37,831 nt of DNA, taken from assembly GCA_022360105.1 (NCBI GenBank), contig JAKSDL010000440.1:1-37831 (forward strand). Direction: 5' to 3'. This DNA comes from Pseudomonadota bacterium (GTDB lineage: Bacteria > SAR324 > XYD2-FULL-50-16 > JAHJRI01). Positions 16,311-25,538 of the stretch are shown here, in pieces. Within the stretch, counting starts at the first letter, position 1. Each line of letters opens with the position of its first letter. The notes below the pieces were generated by a model. It searched no databases. It saw nothing but the letters and a program-made list of their open reading frames with translations, and had not been told where the DNA came from. Position numbers and translations under genes: made by a program.

Positions 16311-17462
16311 ATGTTTTTTCAACTTACCAATGAACAGCAGATGATTCGTTCCATGGTTCGGGAGTTTGCGCGCAAAGAAGTCGCGTCAACAGCTGCGGAA
16401 CGAGACAAAACCAAAGAATTTCCCATGGAAAACTTTAAAAAAATGGGCGAACTGGGATTGATGGGCATGCTAATTCCCCCTGAATACAACGGAGAGGGAG
16501 CTGATACTATCAGTTACGTACTGGCTCTCTCGGAAGTAGCTTATGCTTGCGCATCCACTGCTGTTGTGATGTCGGTTCATAATTCAATTGTATGCGAAAG
16601 CATTCTTAAATTCGGATCTGAAGAACAAAAGAAACAGTATTTACCAAAACTGGCAGATGCAGACATTATAGGGGCTTTTGCTCTGACGGAACCCCAAGCC
16701 GGTTCGGACCCTGTAGCGCAATCTACAACAGCTGTTCGTGACGGCAATGACTATATTATTAACGGAACCAAGTGTTTCATTACCTCCGGCAAAAACTCCG
16801 GCATGGTAATTGTGACCGCCAAGACCGATGAAAGTCAGAAACATCGGGGAATCAGCGCGTTTATCATCGACAAGGGTACTCCCGGTATGAAAGTCGGTGA
16901 ACCGGAAGATAAAATGGGATTAAGAGCCTCCGATACGACCGACGTGATCTTTGAAAATTGCAGGGTGCCCGAAGAAAACATGCTGGGCAGTGAAGGTCAG
17001 GGATTTATGATCGCTATGGCAGGTCTGGACTGCGGAAGAATAGGCATCGCTGCACAGTCGGTCGGTGTGGCTGAAGCTGCTTTCGATGCTGCTGTGGACT
17101 ATGCAAAAAAACGTGAACAGTTTGGGCAAAAAATCTCTAAGTTTCAAGGACTTCGATTCATAATTGCAGATATGGCTACTGAAATTGAAGCTGCAAAACA
17201 GCTAATGTATGCTGCTGCAGCGATGAAAGATTGCGGTGAAAAATTCACCCTGCAAGCTTCCATGGCAAAATTGTACGCGTCGGAAATGGTTAATCGAATC
17301 ACTGCAAAAGCTGTCCAAATGCATGGAGGGTACGGATTTATCAAAGACTATCCAGTTGAAAGATACTATAGAGATGCAAGAGTTTTCACGATTTACGAAG
17401 GCACATCAGAAATTCAAAGAGTTGTGATTTCCAATCAAGTACTTAATGACAAACGAAGATAA
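16311..17462 (+). CDS. Acyl-CoA dehydrogenase (short/medium-chain type)
   Basis: A 383-residue FAD-dependent acyl-CoA dehydrogenase, which introduces the alpha-beta double bond in fatty acyl-CoA. It shows the FAD-binding ALTEPQAGSDP and CFITSG motifs, the signature GIAAQSVGVAEAAFD, the PVERYYRDARV motif and the catalytic base Glu363 in YEGTSEIQR, the position used in short-chain (butyryl) and medium-chain enzymes. GGAGACAGGAA precedes the ATG. It follows the XRE-cupin gene by 73 bp and is probably co-transcribed with it. No electron-transfer flavoprotein gene is in the window. Confidence 0.95.
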   Translation: MFFQLTNEQQMIRSMVREFARKEVASTAAERDKTKEFPMENFKKMGELGLMGMLIPPEYNGEGADTISYVLALSEVAYACASTAVVMSVHNSIVCESILKFGSEEQKKQYLPKLADADIIGAFALTEPQAGSDPVAQSTTAVRDGNDYIINGTKCFITSGKNSGMVIVTAKTDESQKHRGISAFIIDKGTPGMKVGEPEDKMGLRASDTTDVIFENCRVPEENMLGSEGQGFMIAMAGLDCGRIGIAAQSVGVAEAAFDAAVDYAKKREQFGQKISKFQGLRFIIADMATEIEAAKQLMYAAAAMKDCGEKFTLQASMAKLYASEMVNRITAKAVQMHGGYGFIKDYPVERYYRDARVFTIYEGTSEIQRVVISNQVLNDKRR

Positions 17463-18044
17463 TCCATCATCTGGCTTCCGTAAGTGTATAAAGGGAGCCA
17501 AATCCGGCCTCCCGACAAAAGAACATTCTCTGACTTATACGTTCACTGTTCTGTACTATTCAAATTCCACCGAAAACCGGCTCTTTAAGATTGCAGGATA
17601 ACCTGAGAAAGATTAAATTTATCTTAGGATAGTTTCTTTTACATGATGACCTATTTAATCAACAAGGCATTCCAATTGCTTCAAATATATGTTAAAAAAC
17701 ACTATCAAAAACAGTTTGTTCGAGATATGTTAGTCTCCTAAAAATGCAGTGTTTCTAATCACAATTTGATCCCTACTCATTGAGACCAGATTCAACCTCA
17801 ATTAATCCAAGACCGATAGGATCTTAACATTGGAGAGTTTCAAACACGTCCCCAACGGAATCATTGCATTTGAATTGAAGAAAGTCTTCGATTCAAAAAC
17901 CATTTCGCAGTAATTCGGAGAGCGCGGTTTTTCCTTAATCCGCGACGATTCAATCCCTGTATATTTTTGGTTACGCTGGTATCGCTGTAAGGTACACATT
18001 CATTTCATTTCGAGCATTTTTATAAACATCGAAACTCAAATCAT
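17463..18044. other. 582-bp gap without a supported gene, with three hairpins
   Basis: I find no convincing coding frame. TGGCTTCC (17472-17479) and GGGAGCCA (17493-17500) form an 8-bp stem just past the acyl-CoA dehydrogenase and may end its transcript, although no U tract follows. TTGAATTGAAG (17870-17880) and CTTCGATTCAA (17886-17896) form an 11-bp stem with one G-U pair and a 5-nt loop. CGCGG (17923-17927) and CCGCG (17940-17944) form a further short stem. These may belong to the leader of the next gene or to a small RNA. Confidence 0.4.
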
Positions 18045-19061
18045 ATGCCAAAAAAGAAATCGCCAAAGCCGGAATTCTATCGCACGTTTATGAAGGAGGG
18101 ATTTTTCCCTAATTCAAATAAAATTACCCGATTTGAAGAATCAGAAAATTACTGGATATTTAAAACAGGGGCAAGAATATACAAAGTAAAGAAAAAGGCA
18201 GACGTGCAAAGTGCTGTTCCCCTGGAAGAGATATTTTGCAACGAAATATCTTATCAGATTCAGCAGCATTCTCCCGAATTGGATTGTCAGGTATTTACGA
18301 TAAAGCAGGACAACAATGAATTTGCAATAGACTGGGACGGATCGATAGCCGGTAAACCGTTGTATTACGCCGTTGCGATGAACCAGTTATCAGACAGGGG
18401 ATTTCTTTCCAATATTGTCTCAAAAGGTAAGCTTACCGAATCAAATTTAGATAAAATATGTGCCCATCTGGTCTCCTACCACCAAAAAACCAAAGTTAGC
18501 GAATCAAAGGATGACGGGTCTCCTGATGCCCTGACCTCCAAACTTGAAAATCTGTACTACCAATCAAAAAAATACCTGGGAGTAACGATAACCAAGGCTA
18601 TGATCGACATGACATTACGGCCCCTGGAAAAATACCTGGCTGACAATCGGAAGGCTTTTTTGAAACGAATGAAACAAGGATATATACGCGTTGTTCAAGG
18701 TTGTTTTATTCCTCGAAAAATTCATATCGCCAAAGACAGTGTTAATGTGCTGGGTAAAACATCAGATCCACTTAAAGACAGGTATAACGACGTTTCAGCA
18801 GATATTGCAGATCTCACCATGGAACTGCAGTTTGCTGAACAAGATAAGATGTCTGAATACTTTATTGACAAATATCGCCAACTTTCCGGAGACAAGGAAT
18901 TTACGACTGTTCTGCCTGCCTATCAAGCTCTGCGATGCCTTCATTTGGGGCTGAAACATAGCATCCAGACTGCCGACTTGGAAGGAAAAGACTCTGAACA
19001 AGTCAAACAACTGGCAATCAAGTATTATGAGCAGACTATTGAAGTCGTACGTGGTTTGTGA
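18045..19061 (+). CDS. Degenerate COG2187/aminoglycoside-phosphotransferase-like kinase fold (predicted pseudokinase)
   Basis: The 338-residue protein follows the layout of COG2187 kinase-like proteins. An N-lobe segment ends in RIYKVKKKADV (44-53, the conserved YKVKK). FCNEISYQIQQHSPEL (64-79) corresponds to the usual CEEEVRLNRRLAPDL. AVAMNQLSDRGFLSNIVSKG and VSYHQ follow the family pattern, as do SADIADLTMEL (251-261) and AYQALRCLHLGLKH near the end. The catalytic loop is altered: where relatives have HGDLHxxN this protein reads QGCFIPRKI (218-226), so the His and Asp are gone. The metal-binding DCIEF segment is replaced near VLGKTSDP (235-242). I infer a loss of phosphotransfer activity with the fold kept. 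It starts without a clear ribosome-binding site, 105 bp before the long S41 protease, and may be co-transcribed with it. Confidence 0.6.
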   Translation: MPKKKSPKPEFYRTFMKEGFFPNSNKITRFEESENYWIFKTGARIYKVKKKADVQSAVPLEEIFCNEISYQIQQHSPELDCQVFTIKQDNNEFAIDWDGSIAGKPLYYAVAMNQLSDRGFLSNIVSKGKLTESNLDKICAHLVSYHQKTKVSESKDDGSPDALTSKLENLYYQSKKYLGVTITKAMIDMTLRPLEKYLADNRKAFLKRMKQGYIRVVQGCFIPRKIHIAKDSVNVLGKTSDPLKDRYNDVSADIADLTMELQFAEQDKMSEYFIDKYRQLSGDKEFTTVLPAYQALRCLHLGLKHSIQTADLEGKDSEQVKQLAIKYYEQTIEVVRGL

Positions 19062-19166
19062 TGTAATACAAACTGCGAATGAATATTCTAATGCTACATA
19101 TCTTATTGAAGTTTTTAACAAAGTGATCGATAGCAAATTATTGATCCTGCTAATCGAAGCTGTTTT

Positions 19167-21902
19167 ATGAAGCGCATACTATCCATCCTGGTTCTTTTTG
19201 TATTAATATCTCAAGGAGCCGTTGCCGAAAGGTTTATTCCTAAGTCAGACTTGATTTTCAAGGTTCTGGACATTGTTAACCATCTCTATGTCGATCAGAA
19301 CAGAATACGACCGTTAAAGATGCTGGAAGGCTCTCTGGAGAGGCTTTCTGTCAATATCGCCCCTGTTCTGACGCAGACTGAAACTTTGAATGGTAAAGTT
19401 AAAGTCAATGTCAGCGTGGATCAATTTCGCAAGACGTTTACATTCAATATTCCCTCCAATACCAGTGATCTGAATGATATTCTGCAACAGGTTGTAGGTT
19501 TCACAAAACAATACCTGGAAAAAACGGAAAAGCCTGAGTCAGTAGATTATGCTGTGATAAATGGATTTTTAAGGGAGCTTGATCCACATTCTTCGTTGCT
19601 AATCCCTGAAATTTATGAAGATTTTAGTACCCAAACTTCGGGGAATTTTGGCGGTGTTGGCATGATGATCAGTATTCGTGACGGGTCGCTGACAATCATC
19701 TCACCCATCGATAATACCCCTGCGTCCAGGGCTGGTTTGAGAGCAAATGACATCATCATGCAGATCAACGAAGAATCTACAATCAACATGTCTTTGTCAG
19801 ATGCTGTTAAAAAGCTAAGAGGTAAGGAAGGAACGGAAGTCGATGTATACATTATGCGGAAGGAGTTCTCTTCGCCAAAAAAGTTTACGATCGTTAGAGA
19901 TATTATTGAAATCAATAGCGTGAAATCCTATTCCTTCAGGGAGGATGGCAAAAGAGTCGGTTTAATCAAAATTAATACGTTTCAGCAAAATACTATTGAT
20001 GAAATTAACAGCCAGCTGGAAGATCTGGACTACGACTTAAAAGACTTTTACGGGTTGATCATAGATTTGCGAAACAATCCGGGCGGTTTGCTGGACCAGG
20101 CTATCAAGGTCAGTGATCGATTTTTAAATGAAGGAGTTATCGTTTCAACAGCCGGTTTGCGTAAAGGATCTATCAAAAGTTACAGTGCTCACTGGTTCAG
20201 AAGCATCACCGAAATTCCGATCATCGTGCTGGTCAACAATGGTTCTGCATCGGCCTCAGAAATTGTTACAGCTGCAATCAAAAAGAATAACCGGGGAGTG
20301 GTTTTAGGTATACAGACATTTGGCAAAGGCTCCGTTCAACAGGTTATCCCTTTTCCGGGAGGCTCTGCTTTAAGATTAACAACATCCAAATATTTAACCC
20401 CCGGAAACATATCCATTCAATCAGTCGGTGTGTCCCCCCACATTGCTATCAATCCTTATTATGTATCAGAAGATCTGCTGCATATAACCAAACCCAAACT
20501 CGATAAAGGCGAAATTAGCCTGGACCAGAATTTTTCTGAATGGGGCGACAAGGGAGAACCTCCTTTAAAGTCAGTCTATTACCTCTATAAAAATGATGAG
20601 GAAGATGAAGAACAGGAAGATACAGACAACAATTTGAGTGTGAAGGAGCTGGAACAGAAAAGACTGGCCGAGGATTTCCTCGTGCAGTCTGCTGTTAAAA
20701 TCTTGATCCAGAACCAGCGTAAAGGATTTAGAAATTTAAAACAAAAGGCTTTGACCTACCTGGATCAACAACAAAAGGTCCAGGAACAGAAACTCATCGA
20801 AAGGTTCTCTTCATTTGACAGTCCAATCGACTGGAAAACCTATGCTGTCAAAACAACCGGAAGGTTAGCTGTCAAGACATGGATTGAGTTAAAAAAGAAG
20901 AAAAATGGAAACGATATCTGGATAAAGTATAGCGGGGTGGTTCCGGCAGACAGTGAAATTCGTTTGTTTGTTGAAGCGAAAAACCAGGGGAAAACAGCTA
21001 TTTCCCGTCTTATGGCCCTATCAGAAAGCGAGAACCAGATGTTTGATGACAGGCAATTTGCATTTGGAAAACTGGAGAAAGGCGAATCGAAAAAATGGTA
21101 CGTTCCAATTAAAATTGCAAAGTCTATATCTTCGCGAAACGATCTGATAACGTTCAAATTTACGGATCAGCATAATAAAGAGCTTTTACAGACAAATTAT
21201 GTTGTCCAAACCCAGCAGAAAGAGAATCCGGAGTTTCAATATGTTGTTTCAATATTAGACAACGGAGCCCAGAAATCCAAGGGCAATGGAAATGGTAGCA
21301 TTGATGTTGGGGAGAGTATTGCCGTCAAAGTTAAAATAACAAACAAAGGAAAAGGTGAGTCTGGTGCTTTAACAGTATTGCTAAAAAATGGGGAAGGGAA
21401 AAATGTCTTTCTAAACGTTGGCAGACAGGCTTTGGAGCCCCTGAAACCTGGTAAAACAGAAACAGCTGTATTTCAGTTTGACTTGAAGAAGCTACCGGTA
21501 GACAGGGATTTGGATTTTTCATTAGATATTATTGACAGTGTTTTTACACTTAGTTCGTTAAATCATAAATTAAAGATTCAAACCAATAAAAAAGTCAGTT
21601 CAATCAATAACATGCCTCCGAGTATTGTATTGAAAAATGAGAATCTCACCAGTTCCAAAAAGCTGTTTGTATTGGGCGGAAATATTTTGGATCAAAAAGG
21701 TGTGAAAGACGTTTACGTATTTAACAATAGAAAAAAGGTTTTCTATAAGAACTTCCTTGATTCCCCCAATCGAACCAAAGTTGCATTTAACCTGAAGCTG
21801 GATCTGGAAGAGGAAGTTAACAAGGTAATAATTATAAGCAGAGACGAAGACAACGTAACGTCTCAGAAAAACCTCTACATTCGGTCCACAGCATTTAAAT
21901 AG
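19167..21902 (+). CDS. Long S41 protease with PDZ and C-terminal beta-rich extension
   Basis: This 911-residue exported protein starts with a signal peptide (1-20, ending GAVA). It has a PDZ domain (about 160-240, FGGVGMMISI, TPASRAGLRANDII) and an S41 peptidase core with LRNNPGG and SASASEI. Ser362 and Lys387 are 25 residues apart, so the dyad is intact. After the core, an acidic linker (about 470-495) and a helical stretch lead to a C-terminal half with two immunoglobulin-like or CARDB-like segments (about 585-690 and 700-810, including GSIDVGESIAVKVKITNKGK) and a final domain. Myxobacterial S41 proteases of similar layout are known (the MXAN_5808 family), but I cannot confirm membership. 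It is likely to act in the periplasm or at the outer membrane, with the extension binding substrate or envelope. Confidence 0.88.
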   Translation: MKRILSILVLFVLISQGAVAERFIPKSDLIFKVLDIVNHLYVDQNRIRPLKMLEGSLERLSVNIAPVLTQTETLNGKVKVNVSVDQFRKTFTFNIPSNTSDLNDILQQVVGFTKQYLEKTEKPESVDYAVINGFLRELDPHSSLLIPEIYEDFSTQTSGNFGGVGMMISIRDGSLTIISPIDNTPASRAGLRANDIIMQINEESTINMSLSDAVKKLRGKEGTEVDVYIMRKEFSSPKKFTIVRDIIEINSVKSYSFREDGKRVGLIKINTFQQNTIDEINSQLEDLDYDLKDFYGLIIDLRNNPGGLLDQAIKVSDRFLNEGVIVSTAGLRKGSIKSYSAHWFRSITEIPIIVLVNNGSASASEIVTAAIKKNNRGVVLGIQTFGKGSVQQVIPFPGGSALRLTTSKYLTPGNISIQSVGVSPHIAINPYYVSEDLLHITKPKLDKGEISLDQNFSEWGDKGEPPLKSVYYLYKNDEEDEEQEDTDNNLSVKELEQKRLAEDFLVQSAVKILIQNQRKGFRNLKQKALTYLDQQQKVQEQKLIERFSSFDSPIDWKTYAVKTTGRLAVKTWIELKKKKNGNDIWIKYSGVVPADSEIRLFVEAKNQGKTAISRLMALSESENQMFDDRQFAFGKLEKGESKKWYVPIKIAKSISSRNDLITFKFTDQHNKELLQTNYVVQTQQKENPEFQYVVSILDNGAQKSKGNGNGSIDVGESIAVKVKITNKGKGESGALTVLLKNGEGKNVFLNVGRQALEPLKPGKTETAVFQFDLKKLPVDRDLDFSLDIIDSVFTLSSLNHKLKIQTNKKVSSINNMPPSIVLKNENLTSSKKLFVLGGNILDQKGVKDVYVFNNRKKVFYKNFLDSPNRTKVAFNLKLDLEEEVNKVIIISRDEDNVTSQKNLYIRSTAFK

Positions 21903-21950
21903 TTGCAATTAAATCACTGTCTTGGTAAGTTTGAGACGGTCTTTATTACT

Positions 21951-21979
21951 TTGACGGACAGTTACGTATTCTTAAACAT
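21951..21979 (+). promoter_or_regulatory. Possible promoter upstream of the filament gene
   Basis: TTGACG (21951-21956), a 17-nt spacer and AAACAT (21974-21979). The -35 matches five of six bases and the -10 three of six. It lies about 160 bp before the gene, so a long leader would result. Confidence 0.3.
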
Positions 21980-22137
21980 TGAAATGTAAAGATTTTTTTG
22001 CGGTGAATCGATGGTTTGTGTCGGTTTCCTATTAACCGTTTTTGGTGGCAAGATTTTACCGACAATACGTTATATTCAACAGGATCACCGTTTTAGACCG
22101 TAGTACATTGGTTTTTAACTACTGAATGGAGTTTAGA

Positions 22138-23982
22138 ATGGCTCGTGAGACAATTGTAAAAGGACCCAATTACGTCCATCCCGAAAAGCCGAGTGCCGTA
22201 GGTTCGAGAAACAGTCTCAACAGACATAACCGCGACGAATATCAAGAAGCTAAGGGTGTTATTGATGAGGAAGTAGACAAGATCCTAAATCACATTCACG
22301 CCAAGCTACCGCCTGAAGTCCTCGAAAAGCTTGATATTATGGGGTCAATGAAGTCCAAACTCCATAACTACTTCAACCAGGACTTCCAGAATATGCTCAA
22401 TCGTTACCTGGTAACGATGGAAGATGAGATGTCCAAAAAAGTCCGCGATTTGGTGGATAAAGAAGAGAACAGAACCTTAAATCGCTACACCGCCCGAGAG
22501 ATTACTGAAATCCTGGATAGAATTGGAGGTACCGGAACATTCAATACCGGCGAGATCGAAAAATCACTGGTCAATATGTACAGCCATCTTCAAGGTCATG
22601 TTGAAAGAGGAATGTCCGAACTTGAGACAAGTACAAATGCCCTCCTGAGAGAAAAATCTGATGTAGGTGCTTTTGTTCGCGGTCAAAACTCATATGCCAT
22701 TGTCAAATGTTCCTTTAAAGACAATCTCCGCAGACCGAAGACTGTGATGGACGTAAAATTGTCCATCGGTATCCTTGATTCGGAACTGGTTAGTCGAATT
22801 TATCATTATCAAGTGCCTGTTAAAGCAATCATCAAGGATATTGTCGCCAAAAACATCCATGAATTGATCGATACTGAGATTGAAGAAGTTAACCACCAGA
22901 TCCTGGATGAAGGACGAGAAGAGATGACAGATTCTGAGCGCATTTTTGAAAAACTCAGAATTATGGATAAATATATATCCGATGATGACTCTGCAGACTC
23001 CAAACGATACCAGTTTGTTGCCAAGAAGTTTCTTGATTCTGTAGATGGCATTCAAGCTGAAATCGATTCAAAAGATTATGATGCTCTTAATATTCGAGAA
23101 AATATAAAGAAAATCATCGATAAAGAAAACATCAGGAACAGAGGATTCAATACTGCAGTTAATGCCATCACTTCAATCCTCGATACCAGCAAGATGGGCT
23201 ACCAGTATATTGAAAACTTTAAGAACGCCCGGGATTGCCTGATTAGAGAATATGAAGAGGAAGATGTAACCAGACTTCCTGATGAGCGATACGCCATTCG
23301 CCTGACTTACTACGATCAAGCTCAGCTAAAAGCCTTGAGAAAAGCCTATACAGCTCAGATCGAAGAGCTAAACCGCGAAGTGATGCACCTGTGGAATGTT
23401 TGCGACGGACTATACGTAATCGATAGGAATGAAAAAGGTTTTGATGACTGGGATACATTGTCTGAAAGGATGCTCAATCCCAAGGCAAAAAGGGGACTTT
23501 TCAGTGCCAAAAAAGAACCTGAGCAGGAAGCAGACGATTATGACAAGTCCTGGAACGAGATTTCTTTCATTCCTGCCAAGGAAACAGTGGTTGAAAAAGA
23601 GAATCCAACTGATGAGAGCCGGTTGGAAGAAATAGGCGCCAGATTTCCGGTGATGCTGAAGAAACTGGAAGATATTTATCAAGACGTGAAAGACGAAAGA
23701 AGAAGAGTGTTGGAAGCCAGAATCGATTTCTTGAAAGAACAGTTCGAAGAATTTGCCAACAAGATCAATCCATACCATGTTCAACCCGGTCTGTTGCTTG
23801 ACATCGATATTGTAAGTATCAAGAAGAAAAAGACGACCATGATGAATATGGCGAATGTTATTAATGAATTCTTGTTCTCTGTTTCCAAAGGATTTTCCGA
23901 CGCAGCGTTTGTAAGTCTATCCAGAACACGTTCTACTGAAAGAGCAGATATTGATCAGGAATTTATCAGCGTAGTAGAGTAA
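22138..23982 (+). CDS. cfpA: CfpA-like cytoplasmic filament protein
   Basis: The 614-residue protein is soluble, highly charged and largely helical, with no signal peptide. It resembles the cytoplasmic filament protein CfpA of Treponema along its whole length. Characteristic stretches are LPPEVLEKLDIMGSMKSKL, YFNQDFQNMLNRYLVTMEDE, NRYTAREITEILDRIGG, DVGAFVRGQNSYAIVKCSFK, DTSKMGYQYIENFKNARDC and NPYHVQPGLLLDIDI. In treponemes CfpA builds ribbon-like filaments along the cell body beneath the inner membrane and is needed for normal cell division. I take the ATG at 22138, with TGGAG six bases upstream, over the in-frame ATG at 22126. The gene stands alone, followed by a hairpin and the GspL-M-N genes. 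Recognition is from memory of the family; the closest source organism is unknown. Confidence 0.85.
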   Translation: MARETIVKGPNYVHPEKPSAVGSRNSLNRHNRDEYQEAKGVIDEEVDKILNHIHAKLPPEVLEKLDIMGSMKSKLHNYFNQDFQNMLNRYLVTMEDEMSKKVRDLVDKEENRTLNRYTAREITEILDRIGGTGTFNTGEIEKSLVNMYSHLQGHVERGMSELETSTNALLREKSDVGAFVRGQNSYAIVKCSFKDNLRRPKTVMDVKLSIGILDSELVSRIYHYQVPVKAIIKDIVAKNIHELIDTEIEEVNHQILDEGREEMTDSERIFEKLRIMDKYISDDDSADSKRYQFVAKKFLDSVDGIQAEIDSKDYDALNIRENIKKIIDKENIRNRGFNTAVNAITSILDTSKMGYQYIENFKNARDCLIREYEEEDVTRLPDERYAIRLTYYDQAQLKALRKAYTAQIEELNREVMHLWNVCDGLYVIDRNEKGFDDWDTLSERMLNPKAKRGLFSAKKEPEQEADDYDKSWNEISFIPAKETVVEKENPTDESRLEEIGARFPVMLKKLEDIYQDVKDERRRVLEARIDFLKEQFEEFANKINPYHVQPGLLLDIDIVSIKKKKTTMMNMANVINEFLFSVSKGFSDAAFVSLSRTRSTERADIDQEFISVVE

Positions 23983-23990
23983 TTATTAGT

Positions 23991-24020
23991 AGTAGGGTGA
24001 ATCACCCGATTCCCCCTACT
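23991..24020 (+). terminator. Possible weak terminator after the filament gene
   Basis: AGTAGGG (23991-23997) pairs with CCCTACT (24014-24020) and is followed by TT only. An alternative small hairpin, GGGTG/CACCC (23995-24007), excludes part of the first. It starts 9 bp after the stop codon. Confidence 0.4.
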
Positions 24021-24156
24021 TTACCCAGTTCAAAATACAAGGTACCATGTTTTTAGTCGGATGATTCTTAGTCATCCCGTCTCCTTCATTGAGATATTTC
24101 TCTCGCGTTCGTTCACATTGCATTTTTCAGGTGGCTTTCAGTCAGTTCAATACTAG

Positions 24157-25506
24157 ATGCAATCACTCAATATTGTTCTCACCAAAAGTTATATATATTA
24201 CAAGTCTCCCGATCTGTCCCTTGATGAAACAATTCTAGAAATTAATCCATCCGATTCAGATACGATTGAGCATTTTTCTGAACTTTTGAATGAACTAGAA
24301 TTGCCCAGGGACACCAGTTTGAACCTGGTTTTAGATCGAAGTTTCATCAGCTATTTTTATTTCAATCTTCCACCGATAAGTCGAAGAAAACTTGACAAAA
24401 TTCTGCAATACGAGCTGGCAGACGTCTTGATTGATGAATTGGATCAGTACTTTTATGACTACCAATTTAGTAATTTGGCTGAAGAGGAGACTCAGATCGG
24501 AATCTTTCTCATCAAAAAAGATCTGGTCAATAAACTGATTCAAATTGGGAAGACTTGCCATCTTGAAATTCGATCAATTCTATCTTTAGATAACCTGCTT
24601 GATATGAAAATGCAGGAACATTATGCTCCTGGCAACGAAATCCTGGTGACAGGCGATCGTTACGACACAAATTTAATTGTATATAAACATGGATTTGCCA
24701 CTGGTTTTTCGGATCAACGCACAACCAATTCCGAGGAAGCCACAGATTCATTGCTAAAAGATTTGAATTGGCGAATCAAGGCGATTGAATTAAATGACAA
24801 TGAAATAAACAGCATTCGTCTTAGCGATGAAAGCAAAACGTTTCTTGATATAGATGAAAACAGCGAGCTCATCACCAAATCCGAAGATAAAAACGGTGTT
24901 CCGACCAGTCATTGCTCTACGCTGTTCAATGGCTCACAGTATGCCAGAACCAAGCAGATCAATCTGCTTAAATCGAACTTCTTTATATTTCAAGAGATCA
25001 AGAAGCATTTAAAAAAGATCATCTTACTTTCCAGCCTGCTGGCTGTTGGTGGAGTATTTTTCATTGTCAGTGCTGTCTATCAGGGTATGCAAAACAAAGA
25101 AAGATATTCTCAATTGGAAAGTGTCTATAAAGACTCCGTTAAAAAATATTTGCCGGAAAATCCAAATGCCGACAATGCTCCGGAAATCCTCCGAAAAATG
25201 GTTGGAGAGCTAAAAGCACAGCGCCAGGAAAATGAGAAATTTGTCAAACGGGAGTACAAAATCTCCTCTCAGTTAGATGATATATCTGCACTGAAAAGAC
25301 AGGTCAACTCGCTAACGCTTGCAAGGTTTTTCCTGACAGAACAAGCTATTAGAATCCAAGGTGAAGTCTCAACGTTTACCGAATATGACAAAATGAAAAA
25401 CAGTCTGCAGTCTTTGTATGCTGAGGACTTCCAATTAAGATTCAACCAAAAAAGCTCGGGCGAAGACAAAATCAGCTTTACAGTCACGATTCGTCCAAAT
25501 AAGTGA
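24157..25506 (+). CDS. gspL: Type II secretion protein GspL-like
   Basis: The 449-residue protein has a cytoplasmic part (about 1-290) with the strand pattern and GspL-typical LPPISRRKLDKILQYELADV. One membrane helix follows (about 293-315, KKIILLSSLLAVGGVFFIV), then a heptad-rich neck and a periplasmic domain ending FQLRFNQKSSGEDKISFTV. GspL couples the secretion ATPase GspE to the periplasmic part of the type II secretion machine through GspM. The next two genes look like GspM and GspN, giving an L-M-N run. The other core gsp genes (C to K) are not in the window. It is only distantly similar to the GspL/PilN-like protein at 293. Confidence 0.75.
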   Translation: MQSLNIVLTKSYIYYKSPDLSLDETILEINPSDSDTIEHFSELLNELELPRDTSLNLVLDRSFISYFYFNLPPISRRKLDKILQYELADVLIDELDQYFYDYQFSNLAEEETQIGIFLIKKDLVNKLIQIGKTCHLEIRSILSLDNLLDMKMQEHYAPGNEILVTGDRYDTNLIVYKHGFATGFSDQRTTNSEEATDSLLKDLNWRIKAIELNDNEINSIRLSDESKTFLDIDENSELITKSEDKNGVPTSHCSTLFNGSQYARTKQINLLKSNFFIFQEIKKHLKKIILLSSLLAVGGVFFIVSAVYQGMQNKERYSQLESVYKDSVKKYLPENPNADNAPEILRKMVGELKAQRQENEKFVKREYKISSQLDDISALKRQVNSLTLARFFLTEQAIRIQGEVSTFTEYDKMKNSLQSLYAEDFQLRFNQKSSGEDKISFTVTIRPNK

Positions 25507-25538
25507 CGCGGTAACATACCAATTAAAGAGTTTTTAAA

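Noticed and set aside
17802..17999. A 65-residue minus-strand frame in the gap before the pseudokinase gene
   Set aside because: No motif or ribosome-binding site, and it crosses strong hairpins.
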